NCBI GenBank assembly: GCA_002551355.1
Contig: NTHE01000009.1
Span: 62,001-126,000, forward strand
Origin: Streptomyces sp. man185
GTDB taxonomy: Bacteria > Actinomycetota > Actinomycetes > Streptomycetales > Streptomycetaceae
DNA: 64,000 bases
Direction: 5' to 3'
Under the pieces are notes generated by a model that made no database searches, had not been told where the DNA came from, and worked only from the letters and a program-made list of their open reading frames with translations. Shown here one piece after another: positions 8,173 to 16,698 of the stretch; position 1 is the first letter of the stretch; the number at the start of each line of letters is the position of its first letter. Position numbers and translations under genes: made by a program.

Positions 8173-11172
8173 TCACTCGTCCGCGACCGCGTACGCCTCC
8201 ACCGACCACAGCGAGTAGCCGTAACTCGTCGCCCGACCATCGCCCTGCACCCGGATGAACCGGGTGTCCTTCGCGTCCATCCGGACCGACTCGCGCCCGC
8301 CCCGGCCCTCCGTCACGGTCGCGGCCGTGCGCCAGACGCGGCCGTCGGCGGAGACCTGGACGCGGTAGCGGGAGGCGTACGCGTCCTGCCAGCTCAGCAC
8401 CACCTGGCCCAGCCGCACAGGCTCAGGCAGCTCGGTCTGCCACCAGGCCCCGTCCTCCACCGGCGAGGACCACCGGGTCTCCGGATCGCCGTCGGAGGCC
8501 GCCGACGCGGGGAAGTCCGGGGTCTCGTCGCCCGACGAGGAGGGCTTCGCCGTACGCGCCAGATCCGGACCGCCCGTACGCGGGAAGGCCCGCACGGTCA
8601 GCGTGGACTCCTGGCCGCCGAAGGCCAGCGGCACCTCGTACTCGCCCGCCGGGGTGTCCGCCGGGACGGTGATGTCCACGGGCACCTCCGTACGCGATCC
8701 GCGCGGCACGGTCGTCTGCTTCGGGACCCGCACCTCGATGCCCTTCGGGGCCTTCGCGGTGAGCTTGCCCTTGACCTCGACCGGACGCCGGCCGGCCAGC
8801 CGTGCCGCCACCCGCTGGGGTTCGCCGCCGATCTCCGCGTCCGTCTCCCCGTGCTTCAGATCGAGCGTGGCGGCGGGCTCGTCGCCGAACCACGGCACCA
8901 GCGCCCGCACCTGCGGGGGCCCCGGCACGACGGCGGGGGCGGCGGGCAGGCTGGGGCTCAGATACGGGGGCCGGGCGGCCCGGGCCGCCTCCGGCACGGT
9001 GACCCGTACGGCGTCCGCGCGCAGCCCCTTCGCGGCGGTCTGGGTGAAGCCGCTCGGCGAGAGCCGCCCGAGCGGCCGCCACCCCTCACCGGGCACATGG
9101 GCCTCCACGACCGCGTCGGCGAGGGCGGAGCCGGGCTCGGCGAGCGCCGTGACGGCCTCCACCGGGCGGGGCCCGTCCAGCCGGACCGTATGGCTGTGGG
9201 CGTCCTTCGTGACCCGGCCCGAGGTGCGGTCGGTGCCGTTCCACCCGGCGGCGACCTTCGCCGCCTTGTCCAGGAACGGGTCCAGCACGCCCTTGCCGAC
9301 CGTGGCCCGGCTCGCCCCGATCTCCTCGCGCAGCGGCTCCAGGGCCAGTTGGGCGCGCCAGGCGGCGGCGCCGTCCCCGGCGGCCTGGGCCTGGAGCAGG
9401 TCCACCGCGAGCTCGCCGGCCCGGCCGTAGCGGGCCAGCTGCTCGGTCCAGGGGCGCACCTCATCGGTCAGTCGGCCGTCGGCGGGCGTCTTCAGCCGCT
9501 CCGGGGCCTGCCGCATCACGGAGAACGCCGCGCGCAGCTCGCCCGCCGCCCGGTCGCGGCGGGAGGCGTCGGCGCGGGAGTCCCAGAAGGCGTCGAACAG
9601 GGGCTGGAGGTAGGCGGACTCCTCCGCGCCGAGCACTGAGCCCGCACTGTTCCCGGCCAGCGCCAGCAGCGCGTCCCGGGCGGACGCGTCCCCGCCCGCC
9701 AGATCGTCGATCGCCGCCCGCCAGGACGCGCCGGGGTCGTACCCCTTCGGGTTCCAGGCGAAGTCTGCGGCGGTGAACAGCGGGATCCGCGAGGCGGACG
9801 GCTGCTCCATCGCATTGGCCAGCAGCGCCGCCGAACCGCTCGCCACCGCCGGGTCCCGGCCGGTGTACGGGCCGAGGAAGATGCGGTCCTGGGCGTAGTC
9901 GTTGACCGGGTAGTTGTCCATCGTCACCAGCGGGTGGCGGAACGCGGCGCGGGCCCCGGCCAGTTCACCCCCGGTGATCTTCTTCGGCACCACCCCGACA
10001 CCGGTCCAGGCCACCTGCACCCGGCCGTCCAGCTCGGCCGCCAGCGCGGTGCGGTAGTCGGTGGCCCCGTCCTGGTAGAACTCCGTCGGCAGGACCGACA
10101 GCGGGGCCGCGTCCGGGTGCCGCTCCTCCAGATGCCGGGCGAGGGCGCCCGCGACCCGGGCCTGCGCACGGGCCGCCGCCTTCGGACCGCTGCCGAAGGT
10201 CTCCGCGTCCAGGTCGCAGTGCCACTCGCTGTAGCTGACGTCCTGGAACTGGAGCTGGAAGACCCGGATGCCCAGCGCCCACATCGCGTCGACCTTCTTG
10301 GTCAGCGCCTTGACGTCCTGGTCCGAGGCCATGCACATGGCCTGACCGGGGGAGAGGGCCCAGCCGAGCGTGACGTGCTCGGCGCGCGCCCGCTCGGCCA
10401 GCGCCCGGAAGTCGGCCCGCTTGTCGGCAGGATAGGGCTCGCGCCAGCGCGCCAGCCGGTAGGGGTCGTCGCCCGCCGCGTAGAGATAGCGATTCTGCTT
10501 GGTACGCCCCATGAAGGCGATCTGGGCGAGCCGGTCCTCGCGCGTCCACGGCTGTCCGTAGAACCCTTCCGTCATGCCGCGCACGGCGGTTCCCGGCCAG
10601 TCCCGTACGGTCACGCCGGCCACGGAGCCGTCGGTGACCAGTTGGCGAAGGGTCTGCACGGCGTGGAAGAGGCCGTCCCCGCCGAGCCCGTCCAGTGCGA
10701 CGGTGGCGCGCCCGGCGATCTCGCCGACCGCGATCCGGTAGCCGCCCGAGGGCAGATCGGCCCGGTCGGGAGCGCGCAGCGCACGCAGCGCCTCGCCCGC
10801 GCCGGTACCGCCGAGCCGGACCACGGGGCCGTCGCCGGGCAGGCTCTCGTGCAGGGTGCGGACGCCCGCCGAGCGCAGCAGGTCGCGCGCCTGCTCGACG
10901 GCGTACGGGTCGGCGTCCGGCGCGGCCACGAGCGTGGCCTCGGAGCCGAGCGGCACGGCGGGCCCGGTGGTCCTCATGCTCTGCGGGCGGGGCCAGACGG
11001 ACGGCGTCCGTGCGCTGTCGGCACGGTCGGGGGCGTCGGCGACGGGCCTGCCGGGATCGGTGGGAGCGGCGGGGGCGGCCGCCGCTGCCGGAGCGACGGA
11101 GACGGATCCGAGGAGTCCGCCGATCACGGCGGCGGCCACGGCCGTCGCCTGCCTTCTGCGTCCGATCCGCAC
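8173..11172 (-). CDS. Secreted GH84-family beta-N-acetylglucosaminidase-like protein, catalytic Asp replaced
   Basis: This 999-residue secreted protein has a signal peptide with a basic start (VRIGRRRQATAVAAAVIGG) ending in an Ala-rich stretch. An NagZ/GH20b-like N-domain follows. The GH84 barrel then runs from about residue 195: GFYGQPWT, PTEFYQ, AWTGVGV, NYPVNDY and FTAADFAWN all match bacterial O-GlcNAcase homologues. Past it come an NEW3-type beta domain (TVPADTPAGEYEVPLAF) and a terminal F5/8C (CBM32) module (ETRWSSPVEDGAWWQTELPE). The catalytic pair that is Asp-Asp in GH84 reads Gln310-Asp311 here. The GTG start at 11172 is preceded by GAAGGGGAG. Substrate is uncertain: chitin, mucin or hyaluronan-type N-acetylhexosaminides. 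Confidence 0.82.
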   Translation of the reverse strand: MRIGRRRQATAVAAAVIGGLLGSVSVAPAAAAAPAAPTDPGRPVADAPDRADSARTPSVWPRPQSMRTTGPAVPLGSEATLVAAPDADPYAVEQARDLLRSAGVRTLHESLPGDGPVVRLGGTGAGEALRALRAPDRADLPSGGYRIAVGEIAGRATVALDGLGGDGLFHAVQTLRQLVTDGSVAGVTVRDWPGTAVRGMTEGFYGQPWTREDRLAQIAFMGRTKQNRYLYAAGDDPYRLARWREPYPADKRADFRALAERARAEHVTLGWALSPGQAMCMASDQDVKALTKKVDAMWALGIRVFQLQFQDVSYSEWHCDLDAETFGSGPKAAARAQARVAGALARHLEERHPDAAPLSVLPTEFYQDGATDYRTALAAELDGRVQVAWTGVGVVPKKITGGELAGARAAFRHPLVTMDNYPVNDYAQDRIFLGPYTGRDPAVASGSAALLANAMEQPSASRIPLFTAADFAWNPKGYDPGASWRAAIDDLAGGDASARDALLALAGNSAGSVLGAEESAYLQPLFDAFWDSRADASRRDRAAGELRAAFSVMRQAPERLKTPADGRLTDEVRPWTEQLARYGRAGELAVDLLQAQAAGDGAAAWRAQLALEPLREEIGASRATVGKGVLDPFLDKAAKVAAGWNGTDRTSGRVTKDAHSHTVRLDGPRPVEAVTALAEPGSALADAVVEAHVPGEGWRPLGRLSPSGFTQTAAKGLRADAVRVTVPEAARAARPPYLSPSLPAAPAVVPGPPQVRALVPWFGDEPAATLDLKHGETDAEIGGEPQRVAARLAGRRPVEVKGKLTAKAPKGIEVRVPKQTTVPRGSRTEVPVDITVPADTPAGEYEVPLAFGGQESTLTVRAFPRTGGPDLARTAKPSSSGDETPDFPASAASDGDPETRWSSPVEDGAWWQTELPEPVRLGQVVLSWQDAYASRYRVQVSADGRVWRTAATVTEGRGGRESVRMDAKDTRFIRVQGDGRATSYGYSLWSVEAYAVADE

Positions 11173-11480
11173 GTCGCGCTCCCCTTCCGTACGTACCCGC
11201 ACCCCTGGCGGGGTCCGAGCCCACCACCCGGGCGCGAGGGTGTCAATGCGCTTGGCCGTTCTGCCGGGATTGCCGGGAATGGTGACGCCTTCGGGCTCGG
11301 TGGGACGGGTGTGGCGGCCGGGAGTGGCTTAAAACGGCCCATACGTTCCGTACGGGGGAACGGAATGTGACCCGGAGCACGTTGGGCTCGTTGTCATAAC
11401 GCCTGCATCACGTCCACGTCTGCGGTGGCGAGGCCTGGGTAGGTCTGCTGTGTCCTGTTCTCCATGGCCAGGAGGCCACC
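11173..11480. other. Intergenic promoter region upstream of the repeat protein/malQ unit
   Basis: No gene is supported. An inverted repeat CGTTCC-N7-GGAACG (11344-11362) overlaps a possible ECF-type promoter GGAAC-N19-GTT (11357-11383), pointing right. The spacing fits extracytoplasmic sigma factors, but the match is short. The left part should hold the GH84 promoter, which I could not identify. Confidence 0.35.
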
Positions 11481-11792
11481 ATGCCCGCTGCCGCGCAGCT
11501 TCTGCTCTCCGCCCTCTCCAAACAGGTACCCGCCCAGCCCGCATCCGCGCCGCTGACCAGCGAACTTCCCCTTGTCGATGTCGCCCACCTGATCAGCGGG
11601 CCGCCGCTCGCCGATGTCTCCCTGCTGCTCGGTGAATCCTCGTTCGCCGATTCCGCGCCGCTGACCAGCGAGCCTCCGCTCGCCGATGCCACCCCTCTCA
11701 CGAGCGAGCCGCCGCTCGCCGCCGTCGCCCCACTGACCAGCGAGCCGACCGCACCCGGCACCGCGGGGGGCATGGAGTTCCCAGGAGTCTGA
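11481..11792 (+). CDS. Small protein built of 12-residue repeats, coupled to malQ
   Basis: This is a 103-residue protein of unknown function. Residues 23-82 are five tandem 12-residue units, the best of them APLTSEPPLADA (59-70), TPLTSEPPLAAV (71-82) and APLTSELPLVDV (23-34). A partial sixth (APLTSEP) follows. AGGAGG lies five bases before the ATG, so translation is well supported. The stop codon is followed immediately by the malQ ATG, and the malQ ribosome-binding site lies inside its last codons. I recognise no family. It could be a translational leader, a partner of the amylomaltase or a structural peptide. A hydrophobic N-terminus (AAAQLLLSAL) is not a convincing signal peptide. Confidence 0.7.
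   Translation: MPAAAQLLLSALSKQVPAQPASAPLTSELPLVDVAHLISGPPLADVSLLLGESSFADSAPLTSEPPLADATPLTSEPPLAAVAPLTSEPTAPGTAGGMEFPGV
11547..11726 (+). repeat. Five 36-bp coding tandem repeats
   Basis: Five in-frame 36-bp units encode the 12-residue motif (A/T)PLTSE(P/L)PLxDx. Units 1, 4 and 5 are closest to each other; units 2 and 3 have diverged (AHLISGPPLADV and SLLLGESSFADS). A partial sixth copy continues to about 11750. The exact period and retained frame imply expansion under coding selection. Confidence 0.8.
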
Positions 11793-14087
11793 ATGGGCTT
11801 GTCCCGGCTCGCCGCACTGCACGGTGTCGCCACCTCCTACTCCCCGTCGCCGGATGTCACGGTGTCCGTCCCCGACGACACGGTCATCGCCGTGCTCGCC
11901 GCGCTGGGCGTCGACGCCGGCACTCCGGCGGACGTACGGAAGTGCCTCGCCGCCGCGGAGTCCCGCTCGCGCCTGCTGCCGCCGACCGTGGTGGTCTGGG
12001 CCGGCGAGCCCCTGCCCCCCGCCCTGGCCGGGCTGCCCCCCGGCTCGACCGTCACGGTCGAGCCGGAGCCGGCCGAAGCCCCGGGACACCCCTCGGGCCG
12101 CCCGCCCGCCCCGCTGAGCATGCGCTCCCGGGCGGCGGCCCCCGCCGCGCCGGTGACACCTCCGGACCGCACCGCCGCCGCTCCGCTCTCGCGGGAGGGT
12201 GACAGCGGCACCGGCACGCCGGCCGCCGCCGCGCCCGCCGTCGGCTCCACCGGCATCCCGGCCGCCACTGCCTCGCCCGCTCCCGCCGCCGCTCCGCCCG
12301 CCGCTGCCGTCCCCGCCTGGTGGATTCCGCCGCCCCACGGCGTCCACCGCATCCACGTCCGTACGCCGGACCACCGCCGGGCCACCGCCACCCTCGTCGC
12401 CGCCCCGGCCCGCGTACCGCAGCCTCCCGAGCGCGCACACGGCTTCCTGGTCCAGCTCTACTCCCTGCTCTCGGCCCGTTCCTGGGGCATGGGCGACCTC
12501 GGGGACCTGGCCGACCTCGCCGCCTGGGCCGGGCGCAGCATCGGGTCCGGGTTCGTTCAGGTCAACCCGTTGCACGCGGCCGTTCCCGGGAAGCCCACCG
12601 ACCCGTCGCCCTACCGCCCCTCCTCGCGTCGCTTCCCCGATCCGGTGCACCTGCACGTCGAGTCGATCCCCGAATACGGGCACGTGCGCGACCGGGCCGC
12701 CCTGGACGACCTCCGGCAGGAGGCCGCCGCCCTCAGCGAGGCCGTGCTGAACAAGGGCGCGCTGATCGACCGGGACGCCGTCTGGGAGCTGAAGCGGCAG
12801 GCCCTGGAGCTGGTCGTCGAGGTGCCCCTCACCCCCGGCCGTCGCGCCGCCTACTGCGACTTCCTGGCCGAGCAGGGCCAGGCGCTGGAGGACCACGCCC
12901 TGTGGTGCGCGCTCGCCGAGGTGTACGGGCCCGACTGGCACGCCTGGCCCGAGGCCCTGCGCGACCCCGGCTCCCCGGGGACCGCCCGAGCCCGCGCCGA
13001 ACTGCTCGACCGGGTCGACTTCCACTGCCGCCTCGCCTGGCTGACCGCCACCCAGCTCGCCGCCGCCCAGCGGTCCGCCGAGGACGCCGGGATGGCCGTC
13101 GGGATCGTCCACGACCTGGCCGTCGGCGTGCACCCGGCCGGGGCCGACACCTGGGCCCGGCAGGACGCCTTCGCCCACGGCATGTCCGTCGGTGCTCCGC
13201 CCGACGCGTTCAACGCGCGCGGCCAGGACTGGGGCCTGCCGCCCTGGCGCCCCGACACCCTCGCCGCCACCGGATACGCCGCCTACCGGGGCCTCCTGCG
13301 CGGCCTGCTGGCCCACGCCGGGGCCCTGCGCATCGACCACGTCATGGGCCTGTTCCGGCTCTGGTGGGTGCCCGAGGGCCTCTCGCCCACCGACGGCACG
13401 TACGTCGCGTACGACGCCGATGCGATGCTCGCCGTCCTCGTCCTGGAGGCCCACCGCGCCGGGACCGCCGTCGTCGGCGAGGACCTCGGCACCGTCGAGC
13501 CCGGGGTCCGCGAGGCGCTCGCCCGGCGCGGCGTGCTCGGCACCTCGGTGCTCTGGTTCGAGCGTGACTGGGAGGGCGACGGCCGGCCGCTCGCCCCGGA
13601 GGCGTGGCGCCGGGACTGCCTTGCCACCGCCACCACCCACGATCTGCCCTCCACCGCCGCCCGGCTGACCGGCGACCATGTGACGCTGCGCCACCGCCTG
13701 GGCCTGCTCACCCGTTCGCTGGAGGAGGAGCTGACCGCCGACCTCACCGACACCTCCGAGTGGCTGGCCCTCCTGGCCCGGCTGCGGATGCTCCCCGAGG
13801 GCGACGGCGACGAGGAGGCCGCCGTCCGGGCCGTCCACCGCTTCCTGCTGCGCACCCCCGCCCGGCTGACCGGCGTCTGGCTTCCCGACACGGTGGGCGA
13901 CCGCCGCCCGCAGAACCTCCCCGGCACCTGGGACCAGTACCCCAACTGGCGGCTCCCGATCGCCGACGCCGAGGGTCATCCGGTCACCCTGGAGGAGATC
14001 ACCGCCTCGCCCCGGCTGCACGCGCTGATGGACGTCCTGAGGCCCCGGAAGCCTCATACGGCACCCCCGGGCGAGCGCCGCCCCTAG
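11793..14087 (+). CDS. malQ: 4-alpha-glucanotransferase (amylomaltase)
   Basis: This 764-residue GH77 enzyme transfers alpha-1,4-glucan chains between maltodextrins in the cytoplasm. The GH77 acid/base and nucleophile regions are visible: ALRIDHVMGLFRLWWVPEG (nucleophile Asp), VVGEDLGTVEPGV (Glu) and TTHDLPSTAARLTG (Asp). The end includes QNLPGTWDQYPNWRLP, typical of actinobacterial MalQ. It is longer than the usual 700 or so residues because of a Pro/Ala-rich linker at about residues 90-180 between the N-terminal domain and the barrel. AGGAG five bases upstream supports the ATG. Translation is coupled to the repeat protein, whose stop directly precedes it. Confidence 0.92.
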   Translation: MGLSRLAALHGVATSYSPSPDVTVSVPDDTVIAVLAALGVDAGTPADVRKCLAAAESRSRLLPPTVVVWAGEPLPPALAGLPPGSTVTVEPEPAEAPGHPSGRPPAPLSMRSRAAAPAAPVTPPDRTAAAPLSREGDSGTGTPAAAAPAVGSTGIPAATASPAPAAAPPAAAVPAWWIPPPHGVHRIHVRTPDHRRATATLVAAPARVPQPPERAHGFLVQLYSLLSARSWGMGDLGDLADLAAWAGRSIGSGFVQVNPLHAAVPGKPTDPSPYRPSSRRFPDPVHLHVESIPEYGHVRDRAALDDLRQEAAALSEAVLNKGALIDRDAVWELKRQALELVVEVPLTPGRRAAYCDFLAEQGQALEDHALWCALAEVYGPDWHAWPEALRDPGSPGTARARAELLDRVDFHCRLAWLTATQLAAAQRSAEDAGMAVGIVHDLAVGVHPAGADTWARQDAFAHGMSVGAPPDAFNARGQDWGLPPWRPDTLAATGYAAYRGLLRGLLAHAGALRIDHVMGLFRLWWVPEGLSPTDGTYVAYDADAMLAVLVLEAHRAGTAVVGEDLGTVEPGVREALARRGVLGTSVLWFERDWEGDGRPLAPEAWRRDCLATATTHDLPSTAARLTGDHVTLRHRLGLLTRSLEEELTADLTDTSEWLALLARLRMLPEGDGDEEAAVRAVHRFLLRTPARLTGVWLPDTVGDRRPQNLPGTWDQYPNWRLPIADAEGHPVTLEEITASPRLHALMDVLRPRKPHTAPPGERRP

Positions 14088-14108
14088 GCGTTCGCTACGT
14101 TGGGGTCC

Positions 14109-14339
14109 GTGGACAAGAAGAACGCTATGCGCGCCGGCGTCGTTGCGGCCGGGACGACGCTGATGATGCTGCTCATGTCGGCCCCGGCGCTCGCGCTCAC
14201 GCCCGACGACGGTGACGACCCGGCTCCGCGCCTGAGCGCGATCGAGACCATCGGTCTCTACGTGGTCGCGCCCATCGCCCTGTTCGCGGTGATCACGGCC
14301 CTGGTGATGGTCCTGGACAAGTCCAAGAAGCAGGTCTGA
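14109..14339 (+). CDS. Small membrane protein with signal peptide
   Basis: This is a 76-residue hypothetical protein. It begins VDKKNAMRAGVVAAGTTLMM with a cleavable-looking signal (MSAPALALTPDD), then a second membrane helix (IGLYVVAPIALFAVITALVM) and a basic KSKKQV tail. That architecture suits a membrane-anchored extracytoplasmic peptide. The GTG at 14109 is chosen because TACGTT lies seven bases upstream with no Shine-Dalgarno, the pattern of a leaderless transcript; an upstream TTG (14100) and a downstream ATG (14127) are alternatives. It lies 21 bases after malQ. Function unknown. Confidence 0.65.
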   Translation: MDKKNAMRAGVVAAGTTLMMLLMSAPALALTPDDGDDPAPRLSAIETIGLYVVAPIALFAVITALVMVLDKSKKQV

Positions 14340-14460
14340 CCCCCACGCGTACGCCACGCGTGAAGGGTGCGCCGCCGGTAGCAGCTACCGCGCGGCGCAT
14401 CCGTGCGTCCGGCCCCGGACGGGCCCGCCGGGGCGAGGGCCGGGCCGGTAGGTTGCGCCC

Positions 14461-15369
14461 ATGACCGAGTGGGACGTCAAGAAGCTCCGCATCCTGCGCA
14501 CCCTGCGCGACCGGGGCACGGTCACGGCGACCGCCGAGGCGCTCCTGATGACGCCTTCCGCGGTCTCCCAGCAGCTCACCAACCTGGCCAAGCAGCTCGG
14601 CGTGGACCTCCTGGAGGCCCAGGGCCGCCGGGTCCGCCTCACCGACGCCGCCCACCTCGTCCTGCGCCACGCCGAGGCGGTCTTCGCCCAGCTGGAGCGG
14701 GCGGAGGCCGAACTGACCGGTTATCTGCGCGGCGAGGCCGGCGAGGTCAGGGTCGCCGCGTTCTCCACCGCCGTGCCCGCCCTCGTCGTCCCCGCCGTCC
14801 GGCTGCTGCGCGCCGAGGACCGCCCGGGGCCCGACGTACGCGTCCGGGAGGCCGAGGCCGCCCAGGCGTACGAGCTGCTCACCGCGGGCGAGGTGGACCT
14901 GGCGCTGTCGCTGGCCGCCCACGCGCCGACCGCCCGTGATCCCCGCTTCAGCCTCTTCCCCCTGCTCGCCGACCCGCTGGACGTGGCGCTCCCCGCCGAC
15001 CACCCGCTGGCCTCCGCACCCGAACTGCGCCTCGCGGACCTGGCCGCCGACCGCTGGATCTTCGGCGGCTCCGGACCCTGGTCCGAGATCACCACCGCCG
15101 CCTGCGAGGCGGCCGGCTTCGTCCCCGAGCAGGCCCACAGCGCCGCCGGCTGGACCGCGATCCTCGCCCTCGTCGAGGCGGGCATGGGCGTCGCGCTGGT
15201 GCCCCGGATGGCCGCCCGGGAACGCCGCGAGGGCGTGGTGATGCGGGTGCTGGAGGCGGACCGGCCGCGCCGCCATGTGGTGGCGGCGGTCCGGCACGGG
15301 GCGGAGAGCGGACCGGCGGTGGCCCGCGTCCTCGCTGCGCTCACCGAGACCGCCCGTTCGTTCGGCTGA
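14461..15369 (+). CDS. LysR-family transcriptional regulator
   Basis: This 302-residue protein has an N-terminal LysR helix-turn-helix (LRILRTLRDRGTVTATAEAL; TPSAVSQQLTNLAKQLGVDL) and a type-2 periplasmic-binding-like effector domain from about residue 90. It may be leaderless: TAGGTT lies six bases before the ATG with no ribosome-binding site. It stands directly before the allantoicase gene on the same strand, with 83 bases between that hold several inverted repeats. Control of allantoicase is possible but not shown. A free LysR target elsewhere is equally open. Confidence 0.85.
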   Translation: MTEWDVKKLRILRTLRDRGTVTATAEALLMTPSAVSQQLTNLAKQLGVDLLEAQGRRVRLTDAAHLVLRHAEAVFAQLERAEAELTGYLRGEAGEVRVAAFSTAVPALVVPAVRLLRAEDRPGPDVRVREAEAAQAYELLTAGEVDLALSLAAHAPTARDPRFSLFPLLADPLDVALPADHPLASAPELRLADLAADRWIFGGSGPWSEITTAACEAAGFVPEQAHSAAGWTAILALVEAGMGVALVPRMAARERREGVVMRVLEADRPRRHVVAAVRHGAESGPAVARVLAALTETARSFG

Positions 15370-15378
15370 GCACCTTCT

Positions 15379-15414
15379 TTCAGCAGAACTGAACAATATC
15401 TGCGAAAACTTTCG
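15379..15414. promoter_or_regulatory. Cluster of inverted repeats upstream of allantoicase
   Basis: Three overlapping dyads lie in 36 bp: TTCAG-N5-CTGAA (15379-15393), GCAGA-N11-TCTGC (15383-15403) and CGAAA-AC-TTTCG (15403-15414). The stretch is AT-rich for this genome and 38 bp before the ATG. A regulator-binding site (LysR type, or an AllR-like IclR protein encoded elsewhere) is the likely reading. Confidence 0.5.
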
Positions 15415-15452
15415 ATGGACCTGATGGGTTCGGTGGCATCAAGGTAAGAGAC

Positions 15453-16607
15453 ATGACCTTCGACGCGAGCGAGACCACATTCCAGGACCCCGACACCGAC
15501 CCCCACGCCAATGACGCCGCGCCCTACGGCGGCGGCGACCCCTACGCCGACTACCGCGAAGCCGGAGATCTCCCCTTCACCGAGCTGGTCGACCTCGCCG
15601 ACCGCCGCCTCGGCGCGGGCGTCATCGCCGCCAACGACGAGTTCTTCGCCGAGCGCGAGAACCTCCTGATCCGCGAGCGCGCCGTCTTCGACCCCGAGCA
15701 CTTCGGGCACAAGGGCAAGATCATGGACGGCTGGGAGACCCGCCGCCGCCGCGGCGCGGACGCCGACCACCCCTTCCCGGCCCCCGAGGACCACGACTGG
15801 GCGATCGTCCGCCTCGGCGCGCCCGGGATCGTCCGCGGCCTGATCGTCGACACCGCCCACTTCCGCGGCAACTACCCGCAGCGCGTATCGGTGCAGGCCA
15901 CCTCCGTCGAGGGCGCACCGAGCCCCGACCAGCTGCTCGCCGACGACGTGAAGTGGGAGGAGATCCTCCCGCCCACCCCCGTACGCGGCCACGCGGCCAA
16001 CGCCTTCGAGATCAGCGGCGGCCGCCGCTACACCCACCTGCGCCTCTGCCAGCACCCCGACGGCGGCATCGCCCGCCTCCGCGTGCACGGCGAGGTCGTC
16101 CCGGACCCGGCCTGGCTCGCCGCGCTCGGCACGATCGACCTGATCTCGGTGCTCAACGGCGGTACGTACGAGGACGCCTCCGACCGCTTCTACTCCTCGC
16201 CCACCCAGATCATCCTGCCGGGCACCTCCCGCAAGATGGACGACGGCTGGGAGAACCGCCGCCGCCGGGTCCGCGACACCAACGACTGGGTCCGCTTCCG
16301 CCTCCCCGCCCAGGGCGCGGTCCGCGCGATCGAGATCGACACCGCCTACCTCAAGGGCAACGCCGCGGGCTGGATCGCCCTCCAGGGCCGCAACGGCGAC
16401 ACCGGCGAATGGTTCGAGATCATCCCGCGCACCCGCCTCCAGCCCGACACCCTGCACCGCTTCGTGCTGCGCGCCCAGGCCGTCGTCACCCATGTCCGCC
16501 TCGACGCCTTCCCCGACGGCGGCGTGGCCCGGATGCGGCTTTACGGCGCCCTCACGGAGTCCGGTGCGGCTGAGCTGACCCGCCGCTACGAGGAGTCGGG
16601 CGCGTAA
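15453..16607 (+). CDS. alc: Allantoicase
   Basis: This 384-residue enzyme hydrolyses allantoate to ureidoglycolate and urea in purine-nitrogen salvage. Two allantoicase repeats are visible. The first has KIMDGWETRRRRG, HDWAIVRLGAPG and VDTAHFRGNYP; the second repeats these as RKMDDGWENRRRR, NDWVRFRLPAQG and IDTAYLKGNAAG. Each ends in an RLxxxPDGGxARxRxxG signature. Other allantoin genes (allantoinase, urate oxidase) are not in the window, so it acts with genes elsewhere. A weak GTAAGAG precedes the ATG. Convergent with the next gene across a hairpin terminator. Confidence 0.92.
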   Translation: MTFDASETTFQDPDTDPHANDAAPYGGGDPYADYREAGDLPFTELVDLADRRLGAGVIAANDEFFAERENLLIRERAVFDPEHFGHKGKIMDGWETRRRRGADADHPFPAPEDHDWAIVRLGAPGIVRGLIVDTAHFRGNYPQRVSVQATSVEGAPSPDQLLADDVKWEEILPPTPVRGHAANAFEISGGRRYTHLRLCQHPDGGIARLRVHGEVVPDPAWLAALGTIDLISVLNGGTYEDASDRFYSSPTQIILPGTSRKMDDGWENRRRRVRDTNDWVRFRLPAQGAVRAIEIDTAYLKGNAAGWIALQGRNGDTGEWFEIIPRTRLQPDTLHRFVLRAQAVVTHVRLDAFPDGGVARMRLYGALTESGAAELTRRYEESGA

Positions 16608-16634
16608 CCCCGTAACCTCCCGGCCCCCCAGTTC

Positions 16635-16678
16635 CCGCCCGGCGGACGGTTGCGCTCCTGCGCCCGCCCGCCGGGCGG
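16635..16678. terminator. Bidirectional terminator between convergent genes
   Basis: A perfect 11-bp inverted repeat (CCGCCCGGCGG) with a 22-base loop is followed by TTTCC on the plus strand. It sits between the ends of allantoicase and the secreted protein gene. Confidence 0.6.
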
Positions 16679-16698
16679 TTTCCAGCGGAGCCGGCGGC

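Noticed and set aside
11394..14357. A 987-codon open frame opposite malQ
   Set aside because: It is antisense to an enzyme with an intact active site and is Gly/Arg-rich without domains.
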